The translations under genes and the position numbers were made by a program. The notes beneath the pieces were generated by a model. That model was not told the origin of the DNA. It did no database searches and worked only from the letters and a program-made list of their open reading frames with translations. From Chloroflexi bacterium TSY (GTDB taxonomy: Bacteria; Chloroflexota; Anaerolineae; Caldilineales; Caldilineaceae), in contig JAHBNG010000011.1 of the NCBI GenBank assembly GCA_019217005.1, positions 62,001 through 126,000 of the forward strand: a DNA stretch of 64,000 nucleotides, written 5' to 3'. Numbering within the stretch: the first letter of the stretch is position 1; every line of letters begins with the position of its first letter. Positions 27,301 through 36,346 of the stretch are shown here, piece after piece.

Positions 27301-28787
27301 CTTTACTTTCTGGTAAAAGAAAAGAGATGAGGTGAGAAATGTGACAAAAAGCGGTTAGCGTTTCATCCTAAAGGTAGAGAACCCAAAAAGGAGGAAGGAA
27401 TGCTAACCGCGCCAGAAATAACTATAGCAGTACTGATGAATGTATTGCAAGTAACGCCGGTGGGAACAAACGTAAATGTAATGCGTCTGATGTGGGCGAT
27501 GATGAATGGGTCGTTTCTGAAAAGTCGAGGAGCAATCCATAGTGGATTGAGTGAAAGCGGGTTTGAAGATGAGGAGCTCCGGCGAAGCTGGTGGAGCTTT
27601 CGATATGGATCATGGGATATTGCAAGCCTGCTCTCATCGTGGCAAGAAGAAGTGGAGTGGAAAGGGGAATGGGAGGCAAAAAGTTAGAAGGATACCGAGT
27701 GAAAAGCATAGATATCACAGGGTTCTGGCGACCGAAGCGGCAAGGGAAAGTGAACCGACTCTATAACTCAACGGCTCGTCGGCATTGCGCTCATCTTTGG
27801 AGTGATGATAAGCTCGGGGAGATAGGCGGGAAACGAGTGCCACTGCTCAAGGCAATCATGAGATGCGAGGTAGGCACAAAGGAAAGTGAGTTTCGGAAAA
27901 GCTGCTGAAAGAGACGAAGAAATCACTGGAGTCAGACGAAGTGGCGGTGGTCGATGCCGGGTTTACAATCAGAGAAATGCTAGAAAGCGACGTCGACCGA
28001 TTTGTCCTTCGGGAAGCGATTAACTGCACAGCGCGCCGCAATGAGTTACCCGAACGTAAGGAAAAGGCAGACCACCCGAATATGGTGATATTGTGCGTCC
28101 GCTCTCTCGATGCTATAGGGGAAAGCGACTCGAGGCCACAACTCCAGACTCGTCTGGTCAATTTGTCATAGTGGTCGCCTGATTCGCTATCAAGCATGGC
28201 ACAATCTCGTCCCCAGGACAACCAAGGTGGATACAGCCAACCGCACCTATTCGATTTACGTCTTTCAGGATCCTGCTTATCACACACCTTTGGTTCTGGC
28301 GACCGTCATGGCTTTACAAGCTGAAACCATTTATCTTTTCTCTGGAGCGCTGGCCTGTTGAACATCCCCCCTTGGCTTCCAAGCAGATGATTGGCTTACA
28401 TCGTCAATTTGTTCATGCCGATGAGGCTTGCTTCCGCTTACCTGAACTGGGGCTGCTTGCTGGCAATCTTCTTTCCCATTTAGCCGCTTCTCTTCCTCCC
28501 ATACCGACTGGCTACTGGGATCGAGAGCCTCCCACTCCCGGCAGGCTGCGCCGCGTTCTCTCGAGTGCTCTTTTCCAACTCCCGACCAACTCGACCCTGA
28601 CTTTCGGAAAAGGCCTCGGTTTCACACCATTTACCTAAAGGCGTTCTCGCTCATCGCCGCCTCAATGCCGCTGCTTAAACTAGCCGAGCACTATTTTTAC
28701 ATTTTATCCCGTTTTTTCAGGGTGGATTCTTTTTTCCGCCCCTTTCGGTTTGCCCTTTGTCACTCAAGCCTTTACCAGAAAGTAAAG
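27301..28787. mobile_element. Decayed insertion sequence with 17-bp terminal inverted repeats
   Basis: CTTTACTTTCTGGTAAA at 27301-27317 is repeated inverted at 28771-28787, and a TGACAAA motif recurs some 40 bases inward on each side. The interval of 1487 bp holds the broken DDE-type transposase. No convincing target duplication remains, fitting an old insertion. Confidence 0.7.
27400..28670 (+). pseudogene. IS4-superfamily-like DDE transposase, heavily decayed
   Basis: Similarity jumps between all three frames: M-L-T-A-P-E-I-T-I-A-V-L at the start, D-I-T-G-F-W-R-P-K (first acidic region) near 27710, V-V-D-A-G-F near 27950, P-L-A-S-K-Q-M-I-G with L-P-E-L-G-L-L-A-G near 28370-28460, and a C-terminal P-T-G-Y-W-D-R. 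There are several frameshifts and stops, so no active enzyme is made. Confidence 0.7.
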
Positions 28788-28864
28788 CAAATAAGCCTTT
28801 CTTTTTGTGATATAATCTCTCCCAGAGCTACTTAGATTCCGATCAGCCTGTAGAGGGTACAACA

Positions 28865-29194
28865 ATGACGACTTTACAACAAGCAGAGCAACTGCTATTC
28901 GAGATGTCGCCAACCGAGAAGATTCAGTTGCTTCAGTTAATTGCACGCGACCTAAGCGGTGTAACACCGGGCATTGTGAGTACGCCGGGTATATGCGGAG
29001 GAGATCCGCGCATCGCAGGTACTCGGATTCCAGTATGGGTACTTGTGCAATTTAGAAATCTAGGTACGTCGGAGGCTGATATTCTTCGCGCATATCCGAC
29101 TTTGCGAGCCGAAGACTTGACGAATGCTTGGACTTACTATCGCGCCCATAAATCCGCCATTGACGAGCAGATTCTTGAAAATGAGGCGGCGTAA
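28865..29194 (+). CDS. DUF433 antitoxin-like protein
   Basis: A 109-residue protein whose C-terminal two thirds are DUF433: G-D-P-R-I-A-G-T-R-I-P-V-W, then a helix and L-R-A-Y-P-T-L-R-A-E-D-L-T-N-A-W-T-Y-Y. An N-terminal helix precedes it. DUF433 proteins pair with Mut7-C/PIN-like DUF5615 proteins (VapBC45-like), and that partner starts four bases downstream. Confidence 0.85.
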   Translation: MTTLQQAEQLLFEMSPTEKIQLLQLIARDLSGVTPGIVSTPGICGGDPRIAGTRIPVWVLVQFRNLGTSEADILRAYPTLRAEDLTNAWTYYRAHKSAIDEQILENEAA

Positions 29195-29197
29195 CGT

Positions 29198-29458
29198 ATG
29201 GCTCGATTATATTCTAACGAGAATTTTCCAATTCCGGTTGTTGAAGAACTCAGGCGACTTGGTCATGATGTGTCAACAATTCAGGAAACAGGCAAAGCAA
29301 ATCAAGAATATCCTGATGATGGTGTATTGAACCTTGCCATTGCGGATAATCGGGCTGTGTTGACCATCAACCGCAAGCACTTCCGCAACTTACATCGACA
29401 AGTGCCAGATCATAAGGGGATCATCATCTGTACTTCAGAAACAATAGTATTCGAGTGA
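29198..29458 (+). CDS. DUF5615 PIN-like toxin candidate
   Basis: An 86-residue DUF5615 protein. It shows the family pattern: an early acidic strand (L-Y-S-N-E-N-F-P; the usual Asp is Asn here but Glu follows), V-V-E-E-L-R-R-L-G-H-D-V, a central D-D-G-V-L-N-L-A-I, then V-L-T-I-N-R-K-H-F. Typical members keep Asp in the T-x-D-x-D-F position; here it is N-R-K-H-F, so catalysis may be weakened. It forms a pair with the DUF433 gene. Confidence 0.8.
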   Translation: MARLYSNENFPIPVVEELRRLGHDVSTIQETGKANQEYPDDGVLNLAIADNRAVLTINRKHFRNLHRQVPDHKGIIICTSETIVFE

Positions 29459-29548
29459 TGAAGCAAAAACTCGACCTGCAAATCATACAACAAGCCGAGT
29501 TTTTGCGAATAATCTAGTTGAGAATTGGTGTTCAGTTGATTCATATGC

Positions 29549-29788
29549 CTACAAATCAACGTTCATCAACTGTTCACTGAAAGCCACCTCATCCCAGGGG
29601 CACATATGTTGCTGTGCTAAACCGGCGATAGCACAAGCGTGAAAGAGTGTGGCAAATGTGCGCCAACTGTCGATATCGCCAACGTGTATGCTTGTATATG
29701 CCTGATGACAAATTTTGGCCAAGAGAAAGCATTGAACTGGCGATAGTCGAATCGTGACTTCGCCGCCGTTGATCTGTAAGGTTTTCAT
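29549..29788 (-). CDS. Unrecognised 79-residue protein
   Basis: A compact ORF on the minus strand: a short beta hairpin (M-K-T-L-Q-I-N-G-G-E-V-T-I-R-L) followed by helices rich in Ala, His and Cys. A GAGGATAC ribosome-site-like sequence precedes its ATG. It is divergent from the XRE gene at 29993 with a 200-base shared upstream region. Confidence 0.5.
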   Translation of the reverse strand: MKTLQINGGEVTIRLSPVQCFLLAKICHQAYTSIHVGDIDSWRTFATLFHACAIAGLAQQHMCPWDEVAFSEQLMNVDL

Positions 29789-29898
29789 TGTATCCTCCGG
29801 TACAAAAATATTAGGAGTTCGGCTGGTGTTACAGTACTCATATACTCTCCTCCACCTTGTAGCAAAAAGGATGTATAAAACAGGAATTGTACGTTTTT

Positions 29899-29962
29899 AT
29901 CGACCAAATTTCATCACAGTTTCCTTAGCTTGTCAAGACCGTTCGATTAAATCGACCAAAAC
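29899..29962. promoter_or_regulatory. Repeated ATCGACCAAA sites before the XRE gene
   Basis: ATCGACCAAA occurs at 29899-29909 and again near 29951-29960, the second extended as CGATTAAATCGACC. Direct repeats of this kind upstream of an XRE regulator are plausible autoregulatory operators. Confidence 0.4.
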
Positions 29963-29992
29963 TCGTTTAATTTACACCACAGGAACGATTGA

Positions 29993-30208
29993 ATGAAACG
30001 ATTTGGTGAAAAATTGCGTCGGCTTCGGCAAGAACAAAGCTTGACTGTGCGACAGCTTGCAAGTCTTATGAATATGAAGTCGCACAGTCATATTACAGAT
30101 ATGGAAAATGGGCGCAGTCTCCCTTCAGTTGAGTTGCTCGTCAAATTAGCAGACTTTTTTCAAGTCACAACCGATCAATTATTACGGGATGAGTTAGAGA
30201 TAGATTGA
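29993..30208 (+). CDS. XRE-family helix-turn-helix regulator
   Basis: A 71-residue single-domain regulator: L-R-R-L-R-Q-E-Q-S-L-T-V-R-Q-L-A, recognition helix around S-H-S-H-I-T-D-M-E-N-G-R, and the closing F-F-Q-V-T-T-D-Q-L-L. It is not closely similar to the C-type regulator at 22975. The likely target is the divergent 29549 gene and its own promoter. Confidence 0.75.
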   Translation: MKRFGEKLRRLRQEQSLTVRQLASLMNMKSHSHITDMENGRSLPSVELLVKLADFFQVTTDQLLRDELEID

Positions 30209-30917
30209 CGACTCTGGCAGTATTGGCCTTCTAAGTTGCAAAACAGAGGGTTTGACAAACTAGCTGCTGCAAAGGTGTATCATCGCTAGTGATTTATAGC
30301 CCCAGAATGTGTCAATAAAAGTGAGACAAAAACCGGATAAAAAATTGAGAGGAAAACAAATTCGATGTAAGCCAACGGTAAGGTGTACAAGTGGTTCAAA
30401 TAGGTGAACGGCAAAGTAAAAATGAAGCCAAGCAAGAGCGAAAGAAAGGAGCACGGGATCGTGCCGTGTGGAGATGGGGAGAATTCCGAACAGCAGGAGT
30501 TCCCCCTATCTCCACACTCTCTGCTGCTGCGGAAGGAAACGAACGATCGAAAGTCGCCGTTGCCGTCCGTAGCTCGCGTTGGGTACAAATTCACCTCTAT
30601 TCGCAGCAAAGAAAAGATGACAAAGAAGCGAATGGGTAGGTCGGTGCTCGACTGAAAGGCGAAAAGAAAAGGGTTGCTCACGATAGAGACTCAGCCGAAT
30701 GACGAGGCAGATTGATCCAGACTGCAGCCGGTAGCTCGGGCAGAGTCGGCGGAGCATGAACAAACCGTTCAGGATACTCGAGATAAGCATCAAGTAGAGT
30801 CTGCTGCCGCTGAGCGAGCACCTGATGGTGAAAGCCATAGTGAACCGAAGCCGGGGTCAGAAGATTGAGCCCTGAGTGATAGTGTTCATTTTATTTCGAT
30901 GAGAAAGGCATTAGCCC
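30209..30917. other. Gap with transposon debris
   Basis: No intact gene. The right third (about 30690-30890) holds a transposase C-terminus on the minus strand (separate entry). The rest has no assignable similarity in any frame. Confidence 0.4.
30690..30890 (-). pseudogene. IS3/IS481-like integrase-type transposase, C-terminal remnant
   Basis: Read on the minus strand, one frame gives H-Y-H-S-G-L-N-L-L-T-P-A-S-V-H-Y-G, then a helix with L-A-Q-R-Q-Q-T-L-L-D-A-Y, E-R-F-V-H-A-P-P and P-A-A-V-W-I-N-L-P, the usual end of rve-domain transposases. It is cut off near 30890, directly before the BrnA-like gene. Confidence 0.65.
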
Positions 30918-31208
30918 ATGAACGGAACCGATATCAACAAGCCTTCAAAGACGAATTTGGCACATTTTGACGCAATGACAGATGAGATGATTGATACATC
31001 TGAGATCCCAGCTTTGTCAGATGAATTTTTTGACAAGGCGACTTGGCGAATGCCAGAACCGCCTGTCGAAGTTACAATTGTAATTGAGCCTGATATTCTT
31101 GCTTGGTTCAAAGCGCAAGGCGAAGATTATCAGGATCGACTGGCTGCGGCATTGCGCCTCTATGTCGAGGCTCATGGAAGCTTTACTAAAGAATCTCTGG
31201 TAGGATAA
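30918..31208 (+). CDS. BrnA-type antitoxin, without its toxin
   Basis: A 96-residue protein with the BrnA C-terminal pattern: W-R-M-P-E-P-P, V-T-I-V-I-E-P-D-I-L-A-W-F-K-A-Q-G-E-D-Y-Q and L-R-L-Y-V-E-A-H-G (a ribbon-helix-helix-like DNA-binding end). BrnT toxin genes normally lie just upstream and overlap BrnA; here that position holds a transposase remnant. It therefore looks orphaned, perhaps through that insertion. Confidence 0.72.
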   Translation: MNGTDINKPSKTNLAHFDAMTDEMIDTSEIPALSDEFFDKATWRMPEPPVEVTIVIEPDILAWFKAQGEDYQDRLAAALRLYVEAHGSFTKESLVG

Positions 31209-31415
31209 TCAAGTCAAGATCAAGGACATCCTAATTATTCATTAAGCCACATCAGAGCCCATTACTCATCTAACTACCTTTAGATTTGCCTCTTGTATTT
31301 TTTGTTCAGCATTGCCATATAATCAACAATATGATATCTATCGAAACTACCTCGTTTACAAAACACATTAGTCGATACTTGAATTCGATTGCAAATTAAT
31401 TTCAGGGGATATCCC

Positions 31416-32054
31416 GTGCTTGACACAAATACCATCACTCTATTTATTGTTGCGGCGATGGCTTTGCTTCTCGTCCCTGGCCCGGTCGTCCTGTATACTG
31501 TCACTCGTAGCATCCACCAAGGGCGAGAAAGTGGCATCCTCTCAACTTTGGCTGTTGGGCTGGGTGACTTCTGTCATGTACTGATGGCGACGCTTGGACT
31601 TTCGGCGCTGCTGCTCTCTTCAGCGATAGCATTCAATATCGTGAAATATGCCGGGGCTGCTTATTTAATTTATCTGGGCGTGCGAACGCTAATCAGACGC
31701 GAGGCACAGCAAGAAACAAGTGTCGCTGACCCGATAAAACTGACGCGTGTCTTTTCACAAGGATTTTTGGTTAGCCTCCTCAATCCCAAAACGGCTCTCT
31801 TCTTTATGGCGTTTTTGCCCCAATTTATCGATCCGACCAAGAGCGCGATCTCAGGACAGATATTATTTCTCGGCACGCTGTTTGTGGTTCTAGGCGTGTG
31901 TACAAATATCGTCTATGTTTTGCTTGCCAGTATGATCAGCAGATGGATAAGAGGGAACAGCTCTTTTTCAAATGGACAGCGGTATTTTACGGGTAGTGTC
32001 TATTTGGCACTCGGCGTAACGACAGCATTCACGGGTACAAATAATAGTCAATAG
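31416..32054 (+). CDS. LysE/RhtB-family amino-acid exporter
   Basis: A 212-residue inner-membrane protein with five to six helices. The family signature P-G-P-V-V-L-Y-T-V-T-R-S occurs near residue 21, and L-N-P-K-T-A-L-F-F-M-A-F-L-P-Q-F near 121. GTG 31416 follows AGGGGAT at good spacing. It probably exports an amino acid or homoserine-lactone-like metabolite by proton exchange. Confidence 0.9.
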   Translation: MLDTNTITLFIVAAMALLLVPGPVVLYTVTRSIHQGRESGILSTLAVGLGDFCHVLMATLGLSALLLSSAIAFNIVKYAGAAYLIYLGVRTLIRREAQQETSVADPIKLTRVFSQGFLVSLLNPKTALFFMAFLPQFIDPTKSAISGQILFLGTLFVVLGVCTNIVYVLLASMISRWIRGNSSFSNGQRYFTGSVYLALGVTTAFTGTNNSQ

Positions 32055-32144
32055 ATGCATCGCATACAATTGTGTTATGAGAATGTCGATAGAGAGCAGA
32101 CGATCTATGTGGAGAGCTAAATTCAGAAAGATGATTGCCTCATT

Positions 32145-33134
32145 ATGACCGACTATAGCAAACGTCCCCCGATCCGTATCGAGTTGCCCACCCCCTTTTC
32201 CGTTGGTCCCGTCAACACATATTTATTTACAGACCCTGAACCGACACTCATCGATTGTGGCTTAAACACGGAGGAGTGTTGGCAAGCGCTAGAAGATGGG
32301 CTGCAGCAACAGGGATTGACGATGGCCGATATCGGTCGAGTCGTGATCACTCATGCTCACGCTGATCATATGGGCATGGCCGGACGCATCGTAGAAAACA
32401 GTCCTGCTCAAATTTGGGTCTCTGACTTCGTCTATGAGTGGGCCGTGAATCTCCACGTGATGTGGCAACGGCGAACCGACTTTTATGGCAACTTCCTGCG
32501 AACGATGGGTCTACATCCTGACCAGGATCAGAGTGTCGTCAGCAAGCTTAACTCCGTACCAACCAGTTGGGATCCCATATCAGCAGACCGGGTGACGACA
32601 TTTGCTATAAACGATGTGCTTGACTTGGGTGGTTATTCGTGGCAATCGATCTATCTGCCTGGCCATACTAATACGCAGACTTGCTTCTATCAAGCTGACA
32701 CAGGCCAATTTCTGTCGGCGGATATGCTGCTGGCACTGACACCAACACCTGTCATTGAGCTGCCATTGGATGGAGGCAGAGAGCGTATTCCCGGTCTACC
32801 ACAATTTCTGGAGTCGCTAGACCGGGTGGACGCAATGGAGATCGACCAGGTTTATCCTGGGCATGGTGATCCGTTTGGTGACCATCGCAAGCTGATTCAG
32901 CGACAGCGGGCGCGTATCGAGCAGCGCAAAAACGAGTGTTACGAATTGGTCAAGCGTGGCATAAATATGGTCGGCGCGATTTTGGCTGAGATGTATCCCC
33001 ATTATCCGCCATCGGCTCGGTTTGCTGCCCTTGGGATGTTGGTTGGTTACCTGGATCTATTGATTGATGAAGGATCGGTTGTCGTTCAGGAGCTTGATGG
33101 AATCGCACACTATTATGCGTCGCGTGATTCGTGA
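32145..33134 (+). CDS. MBL-fold metallo-hydrolase
   Basis: A 329-residue metallo-beta-lactamase fold enzyme with the dinuclear zinc motif T-H-A-H-A-D-H (about 69-75), a further His in P-G-H-T-N-T, an Asp in S-A-D-M, and a final His in Y-P-G-H-G-D-P. The extended C-terminal helical part after residue 250 is like the beta-lactamase-associated winged-helix type of glyoxalase-II relatives. Substrate unknown; thioesters are the common ones. Confidence 0.88.
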   Translation: MTDYSKRPPIRIELPTPFSVGPVNTYLFTDPEPTLIDCGLNTEECWQALEDGLQQQGLTMADIGRVVITHAHADHMGMAGRIVENSPAQIWVSDFVYEWAVNLHVMWQRRTDFYGNFLRTMGLHPDQDQSVVSKLNSVPTSWDPISADRVTTFAINDVLDLGGYSWQSIYLPGHTNTQTCFYQADTGQFLSADMLLALTPTPVIELPLDGGRERIPGLPQFLESLDRVDAMEIDQVYPGHGDPFGDHRKLIQRQRARIEQRKNECYELVKRGINMVGAILAEMYPHYPPSARFAALGMLVGYLDLLIDEGSVVVQELDGIAHYYASRDS

Positions 33135-33323
33135 AACGCGGGACCGATCGGCTACAATTTAGACTGAACTCTGTATGAAAACGTGATTTTCTTTATCTCG
33201 TGGAGCTGTGGAAACATCATGTTTTCATCACAACCGCAGTATCGTTTCGCTCATCAGACAAAACTGAGCAGATGAGCCTTCACTCTTTATCATTACTCCC
33301 CCTCAAAAAGCAAAGGAGTCGCT

Positions 33324-34835
33324 ATGGCAAGGAAACGACGCAGCCGTCGTAGACCCAATATTGTGTTATTTGGCATCGATTCATTACGCCGAGATCACAT
33401 GAGCTGTTATGGCTATGATCGGTTGACAACGCCGCACATTGATCGATTTGCACAGGAGGGCACGCTCTTCGAAAACACCTTTAGTGCACATATCCCCACA
33501 ACGAGCGCGTATGCTTCGATGTTGACCGGTCGAGATGTCATCGGAACGCAGGTTGTCGCATTGCGACATCAAGGCCCGCTACGTGAAGAGATTCCAACCT
33601 TAGCGGAAATTCTGAGCGGACTCGGCTACAACACAACCTGTGTGGGCTTTAGCGGCAATCCAAGTGGGCGTGGCTTTGACACCTATCTGGACTATGCAGG
33701 CTGGGGCAGTTGGAACGAAGGCCGCAGCCCCAAGGCACAAAACTTGAATGAAGTCACCATTCCAGAGATTGAGCGATTGGCGAATAAGCGAGATCCCTTC
33801 TTCCTCTTTCTGCGTCACATGGATCCCCATGCACCCTACCTGCCGCCAGAACCATACGAGCGGATCTTCTACCACGGCGACGAGTGCGAGCCGGCCAATC
33901 AATCGATGAAGCCAGTGATGGATTTCAAGCCATTTTGCGACTTTTTTGCAAGCTGGATGCCACCGGGAATCACTGACAAAGATTATGTGATTGCGCAATA
34001 TGATGGTGCAATTGCCTACATGGATGCGTGTATTCCTGCCATCTTCCGTGCACTGGAGGCACATGGCATCATGGACGAGACCATCATTATCATCAATGGG
34101 GATCACGGCGAAACGCTCTATGATCATGAGTGTTGGTTTGATCATCACGGCATGTATGAGCCAACGCTTGTTGTACCGTTGATTATACGTTATCCAGGCA
34201 AAGTTCCCGCGGGCAAACGCGTAGGTGGTTTCAACCAACACAAAGATCTCGTGCCGACAATTTTAGATTTGGCTGAGCTGGAACCAGAGGAGCCCATTGA
34301 GTTTGATGGACAGAGCCTTGTATCGATGATGATGGGTCAGGTGCCTTCGCACGAGAGCGAGTTCTACATCACCGAATGCACCTGGATGCGAAAGCACGGT
34401 TGGCGCACGCCTCAATGGAAGTTGATTCGAGCATTAGAACCCGACTTCCACTTCAAGCTAGAGGTAGAGCTATATAATTTAGTGGAAGACCCGGAGGAGT
34501 CTCAAAACCTGGCCGAAGAGCTGCCCGAAATTGTGGACATGCTGACGGCTCGCATGGATAGCTGGATTGCCCAACGGGAGAAAGAGACAGGTCTAAAAAA
34601 CCCGATTCACCACCAAGGAGATTGGCACGGGCACAAGGGAGTCGGTGCCTTCAAGACTTCCCAACAAGCATATGATACCATGCATATTGGCGATCCAACA
34701 CAGGCTGCCAAACTTCAGGCCGAGTCGCGCGATGCGTCGGTCGATTCGTCTGATGATGAAGTTGAGTCTGAATCAAAGAAGAAGCCAACGAAAAAGGCCA
34801 AGAAAGGAAAAACCGGAAAGAAAAAGAAGAAGTAG
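33324..34835 (+). CDS. Sulfatase-fold hydrolase lacking the formylglycine cysteine
   Basis: A 503-residue alkaline-phosphatase-superfamily enzyme. Metal ligands are visible (G-I-D-S-L-R-R-D near the start; N-G-D-H-G-E-T-L near 260; a K-H-G-W-R sulfatase-type tail motif near 353). The segment that should be C-x-P-x-R before the L-T-G reads T-T-S-A-Y-A-S-M-L-T-G, so Thr replaces the residue converted to formylglycine. That resembles phosphodiesterases and phosphoglycerol transferases with a Thr nucleophile. The last 40 residues are Lys-rich. ATG 33324 follows AAAGGAG. Confidence 0.85.
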   Translation: MARKRRSRRRPNIVLFGIDSLRRDHMSCYGYDRLTTPHIDRFAQEGTLFENTFSAHIPTTSAYASMLTGRDVIGTQVVALRHQGPLREEIPTLAEILSGLGYNTTCVGFSGNPSGRGFDTYLDYAGWGSWNEGRSPKAQNLNEVTIPEIERLANKRDPFFLFLRHMDPHAPYLPPEPYERIFYHGDECEPANQSMKPVMDFKPFCDFFASWMPPGITDKDYVIAQYDGAIAYMDACIPAIFRALEAHGIMDETIIIINGDHGETLYDHECWFDHHGMYEPTLVVPLIIRYPGKVPAGKRVGGFNQHKDLVPTILDLAELEPEEPIEFDGQSLVSMMMGQVPSHESEFYITECTWMRKHGWRTPQWKLIRALEPDFHFKLEVELYNLVEDPEESQNLAEELPEIVDMLTARMDSWIAQREKETGLKNPIHHQGDWHGHKGVGAFKTSQQAYDTMHIGDPTQAAKLQAESRDASVDSSDDEVESESKKKPTKKAKKGKTGKKKKK

Positions 34836-34841
34836 GCAGTA

Positions 34842-34883
34842 TGTCCCAAAGTGGGGTGAGCTGTATTTACACACTTTGGGACA
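34842..34883. terminator. Bidirectional hairpin between convergent genes
   Basis: TGTCCCAAAGTG (34842-34853) pairs perfectly with 34872-34883 around an 18-base loop. It lies 7 bases after the sulfatase-fold gene and 10 before the stress-protein stop, so it can end both transcripts. Confidence 0.7.
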
Positions 34884-34892
34884 CATTCCTTA

Positions 34893-35747
34893 CTATGAGA
34901 CGACCAAAACAGGTGTCGGGGTAATATCCAGCAGTTCGGCATAACGGATCGTGCTTTCCTCCGGCACGACGACAACGCCGCTCGTAGTTGATTGAAGAAT
35001 CTGAAGGAGACGCGTGGTGACAGCTTCTTCTAGAATACGGGCCTGCGTTTGTAGAAAGGTGATCCGCTTTTGTACTTGCTCTGCCAAACCTGTTGAAGAC
35101 TGTGTTGTCGAGAGGGGATCTATTTTCCCATGATCCCAGATCAAGACATACAAATCGCTGCCGCCTTTTTCTGCAAGGTTTCCAGCAATATCCAATGCTC
35201 GATCAGATGCCTTGGATCCTGTGTAGACGGCCGTGATGGATTGTTGTTGGAGAGGGAGGGACCGCCGTCGTAAGCTGGGAAACAACACCGGTTGCGTTGA
35301 TCGTTGAAGTACCACTCGTGCAGTTGAGCCTAAATTACGGCGATAAGAATGACCACGGCGCCCCAATCCGAAGATGGCGGCATTTTGGGATGCCTGAACA
35401 AGCTCCTCGACAACACCGCCTTGTACGGTTTCGAACGACCACGAGACCTGCATTCGATTTGCAATGCGTTCGACTAACTGACGCATTTCGTCCTCTACCG
35501 CACGAAATTCGCGCCGAATACAATGTTGGCTTAACGCACGGGCAGTTGCCGAATATCCGCCAACCTCCACACTAAAGGGCAGGTCGCATAAGCGACGCAG
35601 ATTTCTATCCTCTACATAAATACCAACGATTTCGGCACCCATTAATCCTGCCATTGTGGCAGCAGTTTCCAGCACGGCAATACTCTGCGCAGTGCCATCC
35701 AGGGCAACGATAATCGGTTCGGTCTGTTGCGATATTTTTTGATTCAT
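34893..35747 (-). CDS. Universal stress protein with two tandem Usp domains
   Basis: A 284-residue cytoplasmic protein. Domain 1 (about 10-155) begins P-I-I-V-A-L-D-G-T and has a Gly-rich nucleotide loop G-L-G-R-R-G-H-S followed by L-G-S-T-A-R-V-V-L. Domain 2 (about 168-284) begins I-T-A-V-Y-T-G-S-K and ends T-P-V-L-V-V, with a poorer nucleotide motif. It follows the Lon-like gene by 6 bases on the same strand, so the two share a transcript. Confidence 0.85.
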   Translation of the reverse strand: MNQKISQQTEPIIVALDGTAQSIAVLETAATMAGLMGAEIVGIYVEDRNLRRLCDLPFSVEVGGYSATARALSQHCIRREFRAVEDEMRQLVERIANRMQVSWSFETVQGGVVEELVQASQNAAIFGLGRRGHSYRRNLGSTARVVLQRSTQPVLFPSLRRRSLPLQQQSITAVYTGSKASDRALDIAGNLAEKGGSDLYVLIWDHGKIDPLSTTQSSTGLAEQVQKRITFLQTQARILEEAVTTRLLQILQSTTSGVVVVPEESTIRYAELLDITPTPVLVVS

Positions 35748-36346
35748 TGATGTTTATTCTCCGCGAGAAGAAGCCTGGTCGAACTCCAGACGTTTTTCAA
35801 CAAAATGGGCTAGTCGGTTAGCCACCAGGCGGTTGATGCTATCGACGGGATATTCTCCGCTGGCATCTGGCTCTCCTGCTGGTACACCTGTTAAGACTTC
35901 GATGCCTTGATCAATCGTCTGTATCGGATAAATGTGAAATTGCCCTGCCTGAGCCGCGGCAACAACATCATGGCGCAGCATCAAGTGCTTGACATTCGCG
36001 ATCGGAATCAGAACCCCCTGATCACCTGTCAATCCACGTGCGTTGCATAGATCAAAGAACGCTTCGATCTTTTCATTGACGCCGCCAATGGCCTGTACCT
36101 CACCATATTGATTGACCGAACCAGTGACGGCGAGTGATTGCTTGATGGGCACTTGAGCGATCGCTGACAGCAGTGCGTATAATTCCGTCGACGAAGCACT
36201 GTCGCCGTCTATTCCACCATAAGATTGCTCAAAGACCAAACTGGCGGCGAGTGATAAAGGTTGTTCCGCAGCGTAACGAGCACTAAGACCTTATTTTTGC
36301 GCAACGAGAGCGTGATTCTATTCGTTCATGCAACTAGAGGGGGTTT

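Noticed and set aside
30391..30655. Overlapping 80-130-residue frames on both strands in the 30.3-30.7 kb gap
   Set aside because: Mutually overlapping, low-complexity, no ribosome site or motif; more likely transposon debris.
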